A DNA stretch of 64,000 bases from Gilliamella sp. Pra-s52 (GTDB lineage: Bacteria; Pseudomonadota; Gammaproteobacteria; Enterobacterales; Orbaceae), in the NCBI RefSeq assembly GCF_009795805.1, contig NZ_WTEY01000007.1, positions 46,263 to 110,262 on the forward strand, written 5' to 3'. This document shows, piece by piece, positions 8,826-22,855 of the stretch (positions within the stretch are counted from its first letter, which is position 1; each line of letters starts with the position of its first letter). A model generated the notes under the pieces. It was not told the origin of the DNA and did not search any database. It worked only from the letters and a program-made list of their open reading frames with translations. The position numbers and the translations under genes were made by a program.

Positions 8826-10007
8826 TCAACCAAATGCTTGCGCACAAGCGAATGCACTACTCCAAGCCCATTGAAAGTTATACCCCCCTAACCAGCCTGA
8901 CACATCAACAACTTCACCAATAAAATAGAGATTGGGCTGGGTTTTCGCCTCCATGGTTTTTGATGATAACCCATCGGTACTCACACCGCCTAATGTCACC
9001 TCGGCGGTACGGTATCCTTCAGTACCATTGGGAATAATCGCCCATTGGGTTAAAGAATCATAAAGATTTTGTTGCTGCTTAGGATTAAGTTGCTTCACTG
9101 TCAAATCGGCCACTAAATTTAATTGCATTAATGCTTCAACAAGCCTTTTAGGTAAAACCTGAGCTAAACAATTTTTTATATTTTGATTACGATTTTGCTC
9201 TAATAATGGTTTAAATTCTGTTTCAAAATGCATATTCGGCAACAAATTAACCTTAATTATATCCCCCGCTTGCCAATAGCTTGAAATTTGTAAAATAGCA
9301 GGACCAGATAATCCCCGATGAGTAAATAACAGATTATCTTTAAAACTGATTTTAGGTATTGATACCTCAACTCGCACAGCAATACCAGACAATGTTGAAA
9401 GCACATCTAACAAAGGTTTATGCAGAGTGAATGGCACTAACCCTGCTTTTACAGGAACAACGGGCAAATTAAATTTCTCGGCAATTTTATACCCCACTGA
9501 CGTCATCCCCAACGCAGGCATAGATTGCCCACCGGTTGCAATAATCACTTTATCGCACTCAATCACACCTTTTGAAGTGTGTAATTTAAATTTTCCTGCA
9601 TCCCATTCCATGTCATTAAGTTGCGTTTGCATTATAAAATTGACGCTCCCTTTTTGACACTCATTAACTAACATATCGACAATCTGCTGGGCTGAATCAT
9701 CACAAAAAAGCTGCCCGTGTTCTTTTTCATGATAAGCAATATGATATTGATTCACCAAATGAATAAAATCCCACTGTGTATAACGCTTTAATGCCGATTT
9801 ACAAAAATGCGGATTTTGTGACAAATAATGCTTAGGCTCAACATTCAAATTAGTAAAATTACATTTTCCCCCGCCAGACATTAAAATTTTACGGCCTAAC
9901 TTTTTACCATTATCAATCACGGTAACATCATACCCCTTTTGCCCCAGTAAACCAGCACAAAAAAGCCCAGCGGCGCCAGCGCCTATAATTGTGATTTTAG
10001 ATAGCAT
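8826..10007 (-). CDS. HI0933/BaiN (RdsA) family FAD-dependent oxidoreductase
   Basis: A 393-residue flavoprotein of the family that includes E. coli YhiN. The N-terminal Rossmann motif is IIGAGAAGLFCAGLLG, followed by the family hallmark GRKILMSGGGKCNFTN. IIATGGQS lies in the middle, and the C-terminal GEVVDVSGWLGGYNFQWAW closes the FAD site. The cellular substrate is generally unknown; BaiN of clostridia acts on bile-acid intermediates, but that role should not be transferred here. It converges on the activator gene with a 19-base gap and belongs to no obvious operon. Confidence 0.88.
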   Translation of the reverse strand: MLSKITIIGAGAAGLFCAGLLGQKGYDVTVIDNGKKLGRKILMSGGGKCNFTNLNVEPKHYLSQNPHFCKSALKRYTQWDFIHLVNQYHIAYHEKEHGQLFCDDSAQQIVDMLVNECQKGSVNFIMQTQLNDMEWDAGKFKLHTSKGVIECDKVIIATGGQSMPALGMTSVGYKIAEKFNLPVVPVKAGLVPFTLHKPLLDVLSTLSGIAVRVEVSIPKISFKDNLLFTHRGLSGPAILQISSYWQAGDIIKVNLLPNMHFETEFKPLLEQNRNQNIKNCLAQVLPKRLVEALMQLNLVADLTVKQLNPKQQQNLYDSLTQWAIIPNGTEGYRTAEVTLGGVSTDGLSSKTMEAKTQPNLYFIGEVVDVSGWLGGYNFQWAWSSAFACAQAFG

Positions 10008-10090
10008 AATCTATATTTTAAAAGTGAAGATAGTGTATTTGTAAATTGAGTATGAACACTATGTCGGTTAATAAATTGAATTAATTTATT

Positions 10091-10122
10091 GATAAATCAG
10101 CAACCTTTGTTACTGATTTATC
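10091..10122 (-). terminator. Hairpin downstream of the spermidine-synthase-like pair
   Basis: Ten-base perfect arms GATAAATCAG/CTGATTTATC, extended by three inner pairs after one mismatch, enclose a CTTT loop. It lies about 25 bases after the stop of the gene at 10147-10776. The T-run on the minus strand is weak, while the plus strand has ATTTTTAG. It is a probable end of the minus-strand transcript. Confidence 0.55.
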
Positions 10123-10146
10123 ATTTTTAGTGCTTTTATCACTTCT

Positions 10147-10776
10147 TTATTCAGCTTCCTCAATACCATTTTTTACTTTTGTTTTATTAAAAAATAGAAA
10201 AGCAAAAGTAGCAACAATAAAGTTTCCCAATGCAGCAAGTATCGTTACACCGTGCAGCCCAAAATGATTAAATAAAATAAACCCTGTTAAGCCTGCACCG
10301 AGAGTTGCACCTAAAGTATTAATAGCATAAAGATGCCCTGTTGTTTGCCCTATATTCTTCCAAAACTGTGCAATATAGGTAATTAATATAGGAAGTGTGG
10401 CCCCCATTAAAAGCGCAGGAATAAGTACTAATAAAAAATTAATAATTGCAACAACAATTAAATTGTAAACAATAAAAATATCGCCAACAAATAGAATCAA
10501 TTGATAACTAATTAGTCCAAATAAACCTATTCCAAATTCACTAAAACAAAAAAGTTGCAGTGCTTTATTTGGATATTTATCGACAATTTTTCCACCACCA
10601 AGGGCACCCAAGCCTAATCCTAACATAAATGCTGATACAATAATTGCAACAGAGTCAACATCAGAACCAAACGCCGCATAAAGTACCCTCTGCCAAGCTA
10701 CTTGATAAGTTAATCCACTCATTCCCGAAATAAAAAATAGAGTACTTAATAGCAGTAACTGTTTTTTGTTTAACAT
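10147..10776 (-). CDS. Membrane protein, N-terminal (MFS-like) half of a membrane spermidine synthase-type protein
   Basis: A 209-residue protein with about six transmembrane helices. The start FFISGMSGLTYQVAWQRVLYA and the later AFMLGLGLGALGGGKIVDK match the membrane domain that precedes the aminopropyltransferase domain in fused MFS/spermidine synthases. Here the catalytic part is absent: the reading frame ends after the sixth helix. The adjoining upstream gene carries its own membrane half plus the SpeE-like domain, so the two may assemble into a 12-helix unit. The ribosome binding site AAGGGG lies before the ATG, and the gene starts 10 bases after its neighbour's stop. The function is unknown. 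Confidence 0.65.
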   Translation of the reverse strand: MLNKKQLLLLSTLFFISGMSGLTYQVAWQRVLYAAFGSDVDSVAIIVSAFMLGLGLGALGGGKIVDKYPNKALQLFCFSEFGIGLFGLISYQLILFVGDIFIVYNLIVVAIINFLLVLIPALLMGATLPILITYIAQFWKNIGQTTGHLYAINTLGATLGAGLTGFILFNHFGLHGVTILAALGNFIVATFAFLFFNKTKVKNGIEEAE

Positions 10777-10786
10777 AAAAGACCCC

Positions 10787-12322
10787 TTATTTATTTCCTA
10801 TCTGTGTAAAAAGACCATATTTATATTCTGTTATCATATTATTATCAGTAATTATTTCTGTCTCTCGACCTAAATGAGAAAGCTTCTCAACCTCTTCTAG
10901 GCTTAATAATTTTGTTGCTAGTGTTTTTTGATAAGCGCCCTTTTCAAGTTGTTTCGCTTCTTCATTAAACAGAGGTACGCCATCTAAACTCAACTTATTA
11001 AGACGATTTTTAACAATATTTTCATCAATTTTAATTTCTGAATCCGAGGCATAAATAAAGCCCAATGTACCCCAATAAGCATATTTAAATACCGATTGTG
11101 CTGTTTTCAAGGTATCGAGTGAACGAGTACTATTAAATGCCAAAATACCATTAGGATTTAATGAATGATGCAATATTCCCATCATCTCTTGTGAGAGTAA
11201 ATTAGTTATACCAGAACGCCAATGGTAAGTCGTGTTCATGATAATTAAATCATATTTTTTGTCACTATTTCGTTTAAGCCAACGTCGACCATCATCAATA
11301 TGAATATTGATTCGAGGATCATTCAATATAGGTGAAACAACAGGGTATTGCTTGATAATATCCAAATAGCCTTTATTGATTTCAATCGCATCAATTGTTT
11401 CTAACGTTGGAAAACTTGATAAGGCTCGAGTCCAAGCTCCCGCACTCACACCAATAACAAGGATTTTTTTAGGATTTGGATGAGCTGCCGCTAATAAATA
11501 AAGTCGATTTAGGTCATTTATATCATTATCAGGATCTATATTTATGATACCATCATAGATATTATTTCCTAGCACAATATTTTTTCTTCCATCTTTGTTG
11601 TCATTGACAACATGAATTATGCCATAGCGATTTTCAATATAAGAATTGACAGATATATCTTGTTGGAAGGTATTACTGAAAATATAATCAACATGTTTAT
11701 CTACAAAATAAAAGCAACCAATACCAATTATAGCAGCAGCGATAACAGAAAATACTGATTTTTTAATCATCATCAAGCTACCTAATAAGATACAAACAAT
11801 ACCGATTAGAATAAACATTGATGAAATAGAGATATAATCGAGGAGAACCCCCCCGATTAATAAACTACCAAGCGTTGAGCCAATAATGTTAAAAAAATAG
11901 ACTTTAGATACAGAAGCGCCAACGTTACCATTGGTAATATTTGTACCTAAATGGTGTACGATTGGAAATAATATTGCCTTTAAAGCCGCAACGACAAATA
12001 TTAAAACACAACATATACCTAGACATAGAGCAAAATCATGTGGTTGATTTATTTTTTGAATAATAAATGGAATCAATATATCAATAACGCCGGCAAAAAT
12101 TAGCACCAACCCACCAGCCAATAGTAGGTTTGAATAACGTGAACAAATTGCTTTACCTCGATTTGCACCAAAAGCAATACCTAATAGAAAAAAGAATAGT
12201 ACCAAAGCAAAAGCATAAGGTGCCCCCCCCATCTTAAAGCTAATGATTCTAAACCACAGCATTTCTTGACCTAAGCTCATTAATCCCACTAAGAGCGAAA
12301 TGCACCAAGCAAAATATTTCAT
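10787..12322 (-). CDS. Membrane protein with C-terminal spermidine-synthase-like domain
   Basis: About 511 residues from the ATG at 12322, which has AGGAAAA eight bases upstream. The frame stays open to a GTG at 12409 with no comparable ribosome binding site. Roughly seven transmembrane helices are followed by a SpeE-like Rossmann domain: VLVIGVSAGAWTRAL for the glycine-rich loop, DAIEINKGYL for the acidic ribose contact, and DPRINIHIDDGRRWL. The position of the catalytic aspartate of true aminopropyltransferases (IIxDSxD) reads IIMNTTYH, so ordinary spermidine synthase activity is doubtful. It is translated just ahead of a second membrane half. Polyamine handling is suggested by the fold only. 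Confidence 0.65.
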   Translation of the reverse strand: MKYFAWCISLLVGLMSLGQEMLWFRIISFKMGGAPYAFALVLFFFLLGIAFGANRGKAICSRYSNLLLAGGLVLIFAGVIDILIPFIIQKINQPHDFALCLGICCVLIFVVAALKAILFPIVHHLGTNITNGNVGASVSKVYFFNIIGSTLGSLLIGGVLLDYISISSMFILIGIVCILLGSLMMIKKSVFSVIAAAIIGIGCFYFVDKHVDYIFSNTFQQDISVNSYIENRYGIIHVVNDNKDGRKNIVLGNNIYDGIINIDPDNDINDLNRLYLLAAAHPNPKKILVIGVSAGAWTRALSSFPTLETIDAIEINKGYLDIIKQYPVVSPILNDPRINIHIDDGRRWLKRNSDKKYDLIIMNTTYHWRSGITNLLSQEMMGILHHSLNPNGILAFNSTRSLDTLKTAQSVFKYAYWGTLGFIYASDSEIKIDENIVKNRLNKLSLDGVPLFNEEAKQLEKGAYQKTLATKLLSLEEVEKLSHLGRETEIITDNNMITEYKYGLFTQIGNK

Positions 12323-13097
12323 AGCGATTTTCCTAAATTTCTTTATTATTTGAATATAGTTATTATTACTCAATTTATTCGTAAATAGATATTTTAATTT
12401 GTTTTGCACAAATTAAGCTATAATGCACCATCCCTATTACCTCTACAAAAATAGAACATGGACAATTTTATTAGCCAATCATAATAAATAAATGATAAAT
12501 TTCAGTACGAATACCTCACCTATAAGCATCACTAATGGTAAGGTAATTTTTAGATTTATTTGACGTTAATCATCAATCAATTAATTAGCATCACTATTAA
12601 AGAACTAACTCCTTCAACAGTATGCCCATAGTAATTTGAGTAATAATTAAACACCTAATTAAACATATTAGCAAGGATTTAGTAAAAATATTTTCAATTT
12701 ATCGTTATAATTTATTTTTGCCATACATTAAAATCATAAAATATACAGTAATATAACTAATAAACATAACTCACATTTAGTCGTTAAGCCTGTTCTAACT
12801 TTTTTACAGAAACGTGATAATTACCTTAAACCTCTTAACAAAAAGAAAAACAACTTATATCAAAAATATCTCCACAGATTACTAAAACATGGCTTTAAAT
12901 AATAAAAACGTTAAAAATCATTACGATAAATACAATTATTAGCTTTATTAATAACGTCCATATTAGTTATTAAAAGGTTGACTTATAAGTAATATTTATT
13001 TGACCAAAATACTATTTTTCTTTAATTTTGTAGCCAATATGGGATTAATGCCTATACCTTCTCAAAATGACAAAAGCGATGAATTAGAGGCAATGAT
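12323..13097. other. 775-base AT-rich non-coding region before gltB
   Basis: No convincing gene is visible on either strand; the longest fragments are short and lack ribosome binding sites. At 12512-12545 imperfect arms TACCTCACC/GGTAAGGTA (one mismatch, 16-base loop) precede ATTTTT, a weak possible terminator. A TTGACT at 12978-12983 is a possible -35 element for gltB without a clear -10 at the right distance. The region probably carries the divergent promoters for gltBD and the spermidine-synthase-like pair, with room for regulator sites such as Lrp. I could not assign any site with confidence. Confidence 0.5.
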
Positions 13098-18981
<5,884 letters not shown>

Positions 18982-19022
18982 AGGTCATTAGAATTTGAAT
19001 TAAAATCAAATTAACTGTGTGG

Positions 19023-19049
19023 AAGCCCGCTTTTTAAGCGGGCTTTTTT
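19023..19049 (+). terminator. Rho-independent terminator of gltBD
   Basis: An 8-bp perfect stem AAGCCCGC/GCGGGCTT (19023-19030 and 19038-19045) with a TTTTTAA loop runs directly into TTTTTT. It lies 41 bases after the gltD stop. Confidence 0.95.
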
Positions 19050-19115
19050 ATTGTTAATTGTCAGCGTTCAACAATATTTATCTAACTATTTGATTTTATT
19101 TAGAAACAGAAAAAC

Positions 19116-19158
19116 AAAAAACTTCAATAAAATCAATGGCTTTCCTGACCGATTTTTT
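19116..19158. repeat. Copy A of a two-copy intergenic repeat
   Basis: About 42 bases, from an A6 run through CTTCAATAAAATCAAT and CTTTCCTGACC to a T6 run, match 42597-42638 at 39 of 42 positions. An 11-base inverted partner TTGATTTTATT lies at 19090-19100, so this copy can also fold, although its left arm is shorter than in copy B. It sits between the gltBD terminator and tRNA-Ala. No coding potential was seen. Confidence 0.75.
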
Positions 19159-19212
19159 GGAGGTTTTGCATTGTTTTTGAGTTAGTTAAAAGAATCTTAC
19201 CGGATATTGAAT

Positions 19213-19288
19213 TGGTGGAGCCAAGGGGGATCGAACCCCTGACCTCAACGCTGCCAGCGTTGCGCTCTCCCAGCTGAGCTATGGCCCC
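19213..19288 (-). tRNA. tRNA-Ala (anticodon GGC)
   Basis: Seventy-six bases on the minus strand begin GGGGCCATAGCTCAGCTGGG and end with an encoded CCA. The acceptor pairs GGGGCCA with TGGCTCC, and the anticodon arm CAACGCTGGCAGCGTTG shows GGC. The T-arm GGGGTTCGATCCCC is standard. It reads alanine codons GCC and GCU. It stands alone, downstream of and on the same strand as no other tRNA. Confidence 0.96.
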
Positions 19289-19379
19289 AAATAGAAAGGG
19301 ATAAAACTGTCGCTAATAATATGCAACTAAATAATAAGTGTCAATCGATTTGATGTTATTTGTTTGAAAAACAGGCTAA

Positions 19380-19407
19380 TAAAACTCTGCCAATCAATGG
19401 CAGAGTT
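19380..19407 (-). terminator. Rho-independent terminator of yajC-secD-secF
   Basis: On the minus strand a 10-bp stem AACTCTGCCA/TGGCAGAGTT with a five-base loop is followed by TTTTATTAG. It lies just after the secF stop. Confidence 0.88.
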
Positions 19408-19414
19408 AATATAA

Positions 19415-20416
19415 TTAACGCAATATTGAAGGTTGATCTGCACCTTCTGCTTCAATTTTAGGTGGCATAAAATGTTCACGTTTTACGCCCAATTTAAGTG
19501 ACATATACGCAGCCACATAAATTGATGAGATTGTACCAAGTACAATACCTACACCTAATGTTTCAGAAAAGCCTTTTAACATTGAACCGCCAAAGATATA
19601 CAGGATAATGACAACAACAAGTGTTGTACCTGATGTCATTAGCGTTCGGTGCAATGTTTGGGTTAACGAGATGTTGATAACATCGTAAGGCTCTGCACGT
19701 CGAATCTTTCTAAAATTCTCACGAATTCGGTCGAAGACAACAATAGTATCGTTAAGTGAATAACCAATAATCGATAACATTGCAGCGATGATCGTTAAAT
19801 CTAATTCGCGCTCAAATAGTGATAAGTAACCTGCTGTAATGATGACATCATGCGCTAAAGCAACTACGGCACCGGTACCAAACCGCCATTCAAAACGGAA
19901 GGCAATATAGATTAAAATACACACTAATGCGGCACAAATTGCCAATATACCATCTTGCGCAAGTTCTGCACCCACTGTTGGACCGACAAACTCAATACGT
20001 TTAATTTGAGCATCAGTATCAATATCTTTATGTATTAAGTTAGAAATTTTCGCACCTAATGCATTATCAATCACCGATGAGGTACTATCATCTTCTTGCT
20101 TGGCCGAAGGTAACCTAATAATGATATCCTTACTGCTACCGTAATATTGTACTATCGGTTCATGATAACCAGCATTGCGTAAGCTATTACGAAGATCATC
20201 AAGATTAACCACTTTTGTTACGGTAAGCTCTACTGTGGTGCCACCCGTGAAATCTTGTCCTAGATTAAATCCTTTAACAAAAATAATCACAAAAGAAGCT
20301 ACCACTAATAGCATTGAAATGACAAAAGCAATAAAGCCAAATTTTAAAAAGTCGAGGACTCTGCGACCATGATTTAATTCTCTAACATCATGATTTTCTT
20401 TTTTATTAATACTCAC
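19415..20416 (-). CDS. secF: Protein translocase subunit SecF
   Basis: SecF pairs with SecD to use the proton gradient to pull proteins out of the SecYEG channel on the periplasmic side. The 333-residue protein has one N-terminal helix, a periplasmic domain beginning GQDFTGGTTVELTV, and five further helices containing GYSLNDTIVVFDRIREN, the RND-type signature. It starts 9 bases after secD and ends the cluster. Confidence 0.96.
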   Translation of the reverse strand: MSINKKENHDVRELNHGRRVLDFLKFGFIAFVISMLLVVASFVIIFVKGFNLGQDFTGGTTVELTVTKVVNLDDLRNSLRNAGYHEPIVQYYGSSKDIIIRLPSAKQEDDSTSSVIDNALGAKISNLIHKDIDTDAQIKRIEFVGPTVGAELAQDGILAICAALVCILIYIAFRFEWRFGTGAVVALAHDVIITAGYLSLFERELDLTIIAAMLSIIGYSLNDTIVVFDRIRENFRKIRRAEPYDVINISLTQTLHRTLMTSGTTLVVVIILYIFGGSMLKGFSETLGVGIVLGTISSIYVAAYMSLKLGVKREHFMPPKIEAEGADQPSILR

Positions 20417-20425
20417 AATAAACCT

Positions 20426-22282
20426 CTAAATTGATAACTTATTAACACGGCGTCCGCCATAAATAAGATTGGCTAATGCACGAGTACCAACAATCGATGT
20501 AAACATTGATGTTACGATACCGATACCTAATGTAATGGCAAAGCCTTTAATTGAGCCTGTACCAACAGCATAAAGAATAACTGCTGTAATTAATGTGGTT
20601 AGGTTGGCGTCAAAAATACTACTCCACGCTCCTGAATACCCTTCATTAATCGCATGCTGTACTCCTCGTCCATTACTGAGCTCTTCTTTTATCCGTTCAT
20701 TGATTAGCACATTGGCATCAACAGCCATACCAACGGTTAATACAATACCCGCAATACCCGGCATACTGAGCGTTGCGCCAGGAAGTAAGGACATGGCACC
20801 AACAATTAAAATTAAATTAGCAACCAATGCAAGGCTTGCAAATAGACCAAATAGGCGATACATCACTAACATAAAGATGACTGAAACCGCCAAGCCCCAT
20901 ACACAAGATTCGAGACCTTGGGTTATGTTTTCTTGCCCCATTGATGGTCCAACAGTGCGCTCTTCAATAATTTGAATTGGCGCAATTAAAGCTCCTGCTC
21001 GTAATAATAACGATAAATTTTTGGCTTCATCAATACTGCCAATACCCGTTACTTGGAAACGGTCACTAAAAATACCTTGAATTGTTGCTACGTTGATAAC
21101 ACGCTCTTGTTTTTCAAGAATTGGTTTGCCATTTTCATCACGTTTCCCTGTGTCTTTGTATTCAACAAATAAGGTTGCCATCGCTTTATTAAGATTCTTT
21201 TGGGTAAAACTCAACATTTTTTTACCGCCTGAACCATCAAGTGTAATAGCAACTTCAGGTTGACCATATTGGCTTGTGCGAAATGATGAATCAGTAATAT
21301 GATCCCCTGTTAGTACAATTCGTTTATAAAGTAACACTGGGCGACCGCTTTCCATATATTTTATTTCGGAACCATACGGAATGCGCATATCACCATTTAG
21401 AATAGCTGGCAGATCAGGAGTGCTATCTTCGTTAACTTGTCTAAACTCAAGTGTCGCTGTCGCACCCAAAATACGCTTGGCTAACGCGGTGTCTTGTATG
21501 CCCGGTAATTCTACCACTATCCGATCCGCGCCTTGGCGTTGTACAATCGGTTCGGCAACACCTAGTTGGTTAACGCGATTGCGTAAAATGGTTGTGTTTT
21601 GTTGTACAGCATCATTTTTTGCTTGTTGTAACCGTCTTTCACTGATGTTAATAATGATGCTGCTGTCACTTTGAGAAATAACCTTGAAATCTTGTAAACT
21701 ATTGATTTTAGCAATAGCTTTATTACGATCTTCAGTATTATCAAATTGTATTATAATTTGCTCATTACGGTCTTTATTGATCGCTTTATAATTTAATTTG
21801 CTAGCTGTAAATTCAGCTTTTATGTTTTCAATAGATTGTTCTGTAAGTTTACTTAATGCAGTTGTCATATCAACTTCCATTAAGAAATGAACACCACCAC
21901 GCAAATCAAGCCCTAGTTTCATTGGTTCAGCACCTAGCATTGTAAGCCATTTGGGTGTTGCTGGCGCTAAATTTAATGCAACAATATACTCTTCACCTAA
22001 CGCTTGAGATATAAGCTCTTTAGCTTTAAGCTGTGTATCGTTATCACTAACACGAATTAAAATCGATTTATTTTCATAAACTATTGATTTAATTTTAATA
22101 TCATTATCACTCAAAACTTTTTTGACTTTATCTTGTGTAGTGACATTGATTTCAGCAGTATTTGAGCCTGAAATTTGTATAGCGGGATCTTCACCATAAA
22201 TATTTGGAAGTGCATACAGAAGGCCGAGGCAAATGACAACGACCAACATAATGTATTTCCACAAAGGATAGCGATTTAACAC
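20426..22282 (-). CDS. secD: Protein translocase subunit SecD
   Basis: The 618-residue partner of SecF. An N-terminal membrane helix (YIMLVVVICLGLLYALPNIY) is followed by large periplasmic P1 domains with GLDLRGGVHFLMEVD. Five more helices follow, carrying VGMAVDANVLINERIKEEL, the conserved proton-path Asp motif. Length matches E. coli SecD (615). It lies 59 bases after yajC. In E. coli the operon starts queA-tgt; these are absent here. Confidence 0.96.
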   Translation of the reverse strand: MLNRYPLWKYIMLVVVICLGLLYALPNIYGEDPAIQISGSNTAEINVTTQDKVKKVLSDNDIKIKSIVYENKSILIRVSDNDTQLKAKELISQALGEEYIVALNLAPATPKWLTMLGAEPMKLGLDLRGGVHFLMEVDMTTALSKLTEQSIENIKAEFTASKLNYKAINKDRNEQIIIQFDNTEDRNKAIAKINSLQDFKVISQSDSSIIINISERRLQQAKNDAVQQNTTILRNRVNQLGVAEPIVQRQGADRIVVELPGIQDTALAKRILGATATLEFRQVNEDSTPDLPAILNGDMRIPYGSEIKYMESGRPVLLYKRIVLTGDHITDSSFRTSQYGQPEVAITLDGSGGKKMLSFTQKNLNKAMATLFVEYKDTGKRDENGKPILEKQERVINVATIQGIFSDRFQVTGIGSIDEAKNLSLLLRAGALIAPIQIIEERTVGPSMGQENITQGLESCVWGLAVSVIFMLVMYRLFGLFASLALVANLILIVGAMSLLPGATLSMPGIAGIVLTVGMAVDANVLINERIKEELSNGRGVQHAINEGYSGAWSSIFDANLTTLITAVILYAVGTGSIKGFAITLGIGIVTSMFTSIVGTRALANLIYGGRRVNKLSI

Positions 22283-22341
22283 GACATATTCTCTTGTAGG
22301 ATTAGGTAATTAACACAATGAACATAATAGATAAATCTCTA

Positions 22342-22671
22342 TTATAGTGATTTCATTGTTCCTTTTGGTAAAACTGATGTGATAAAGTCACGTTTGATCA
22401 CAATTTCAGTTGTATCATTTAATTCTAATGCGATGTAACCGTTGTCGTTAACTTTTGACACGCGACCAATAATCCCACCACTGGTCAATACTTCATCACC
22501 TTTTGAGATTGACGCCATTAAATCACGATGTGCTTTGGCGCGTTTTTGTTGTGGGCGCATAATCATAAAATAGAAAAATAGACCAAACACAACTAACATA
22601 ATCGGAAGAAAATAATCACCACCAGGTTGGCTACCATCTGCGGCATAAGCATTAGAAATTAAAAAGTCCAT
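22342..22671 (-). CDS. yajC: Sec translocon accessory protein YajC
   Basis: A 109-residue single-span inner-membrane protein that associates with SecDF. It has a short periplasmic N-terminus, a helix YFLPIMLVVFGLFFYFMIM, then RPQQKRAKAHRDLMASISKGDEVLTSGGIIG, as in the family. It heads the yajC-secD-secF transcript in this genome because tgt and queA do not precede it. Confidence 0.94.
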   Translation of the reverse strand: MDFLISNAYAADGSQPGGDYFLPIMLVVFGLFFYFMIMRPQQKRAKAHRDLMASISKGDEVLTSGGIIGRVSKVNDNGYIALELNDTTEIVIKRDFITSVLPKGTMKSL

Positions 22672-22707
22672 ATAGGTCCTCTTGATTTAAATAAAATATT
22701 AAAGTTC

Positions 22708-22720
22708 GGAATTATAACAC
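22708..22720 (-). promoter_or_regulatory. Extended -10 promoter before yajC
   Basis: On the minus strand TGTTATAAT combines a consensus TATAAT (22716 down to 22711) with the extended TG. The -35 region is poor (AATAAT), as usual for extended -10 promoters. It is about 40 bases upstream of the yajC ATG and fits its role as first gene here. Confidence 0.5.
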
Positions 22721-22855
22721 AATAAATAAATCTATTATTAACTATTTCTTATCAAAAAGCTTCAGAAAAAATCGTGTTTAACATAAAGCCAGGCATTTTG
22801 GTATTTTGATTAACATCTACCCTCCAACAGCATGATGATAGCAAATAAATGTTAA

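Noticed and set aside
12887..12941. A 17-codon frame (MALNNKNVKNHYDKYNY) as a gltB leader peptide
   Set aside because: There is no ribosome binding site, no run of regulatory codons and no attenuator-like hairpins around it.
13023..13097. A longer GltB propeptide as in E. coli
   Set aside because: An in-frame TGA at 13080-13082 blocks any upstream start; Cys12 is correctly placed with the short propeptide.
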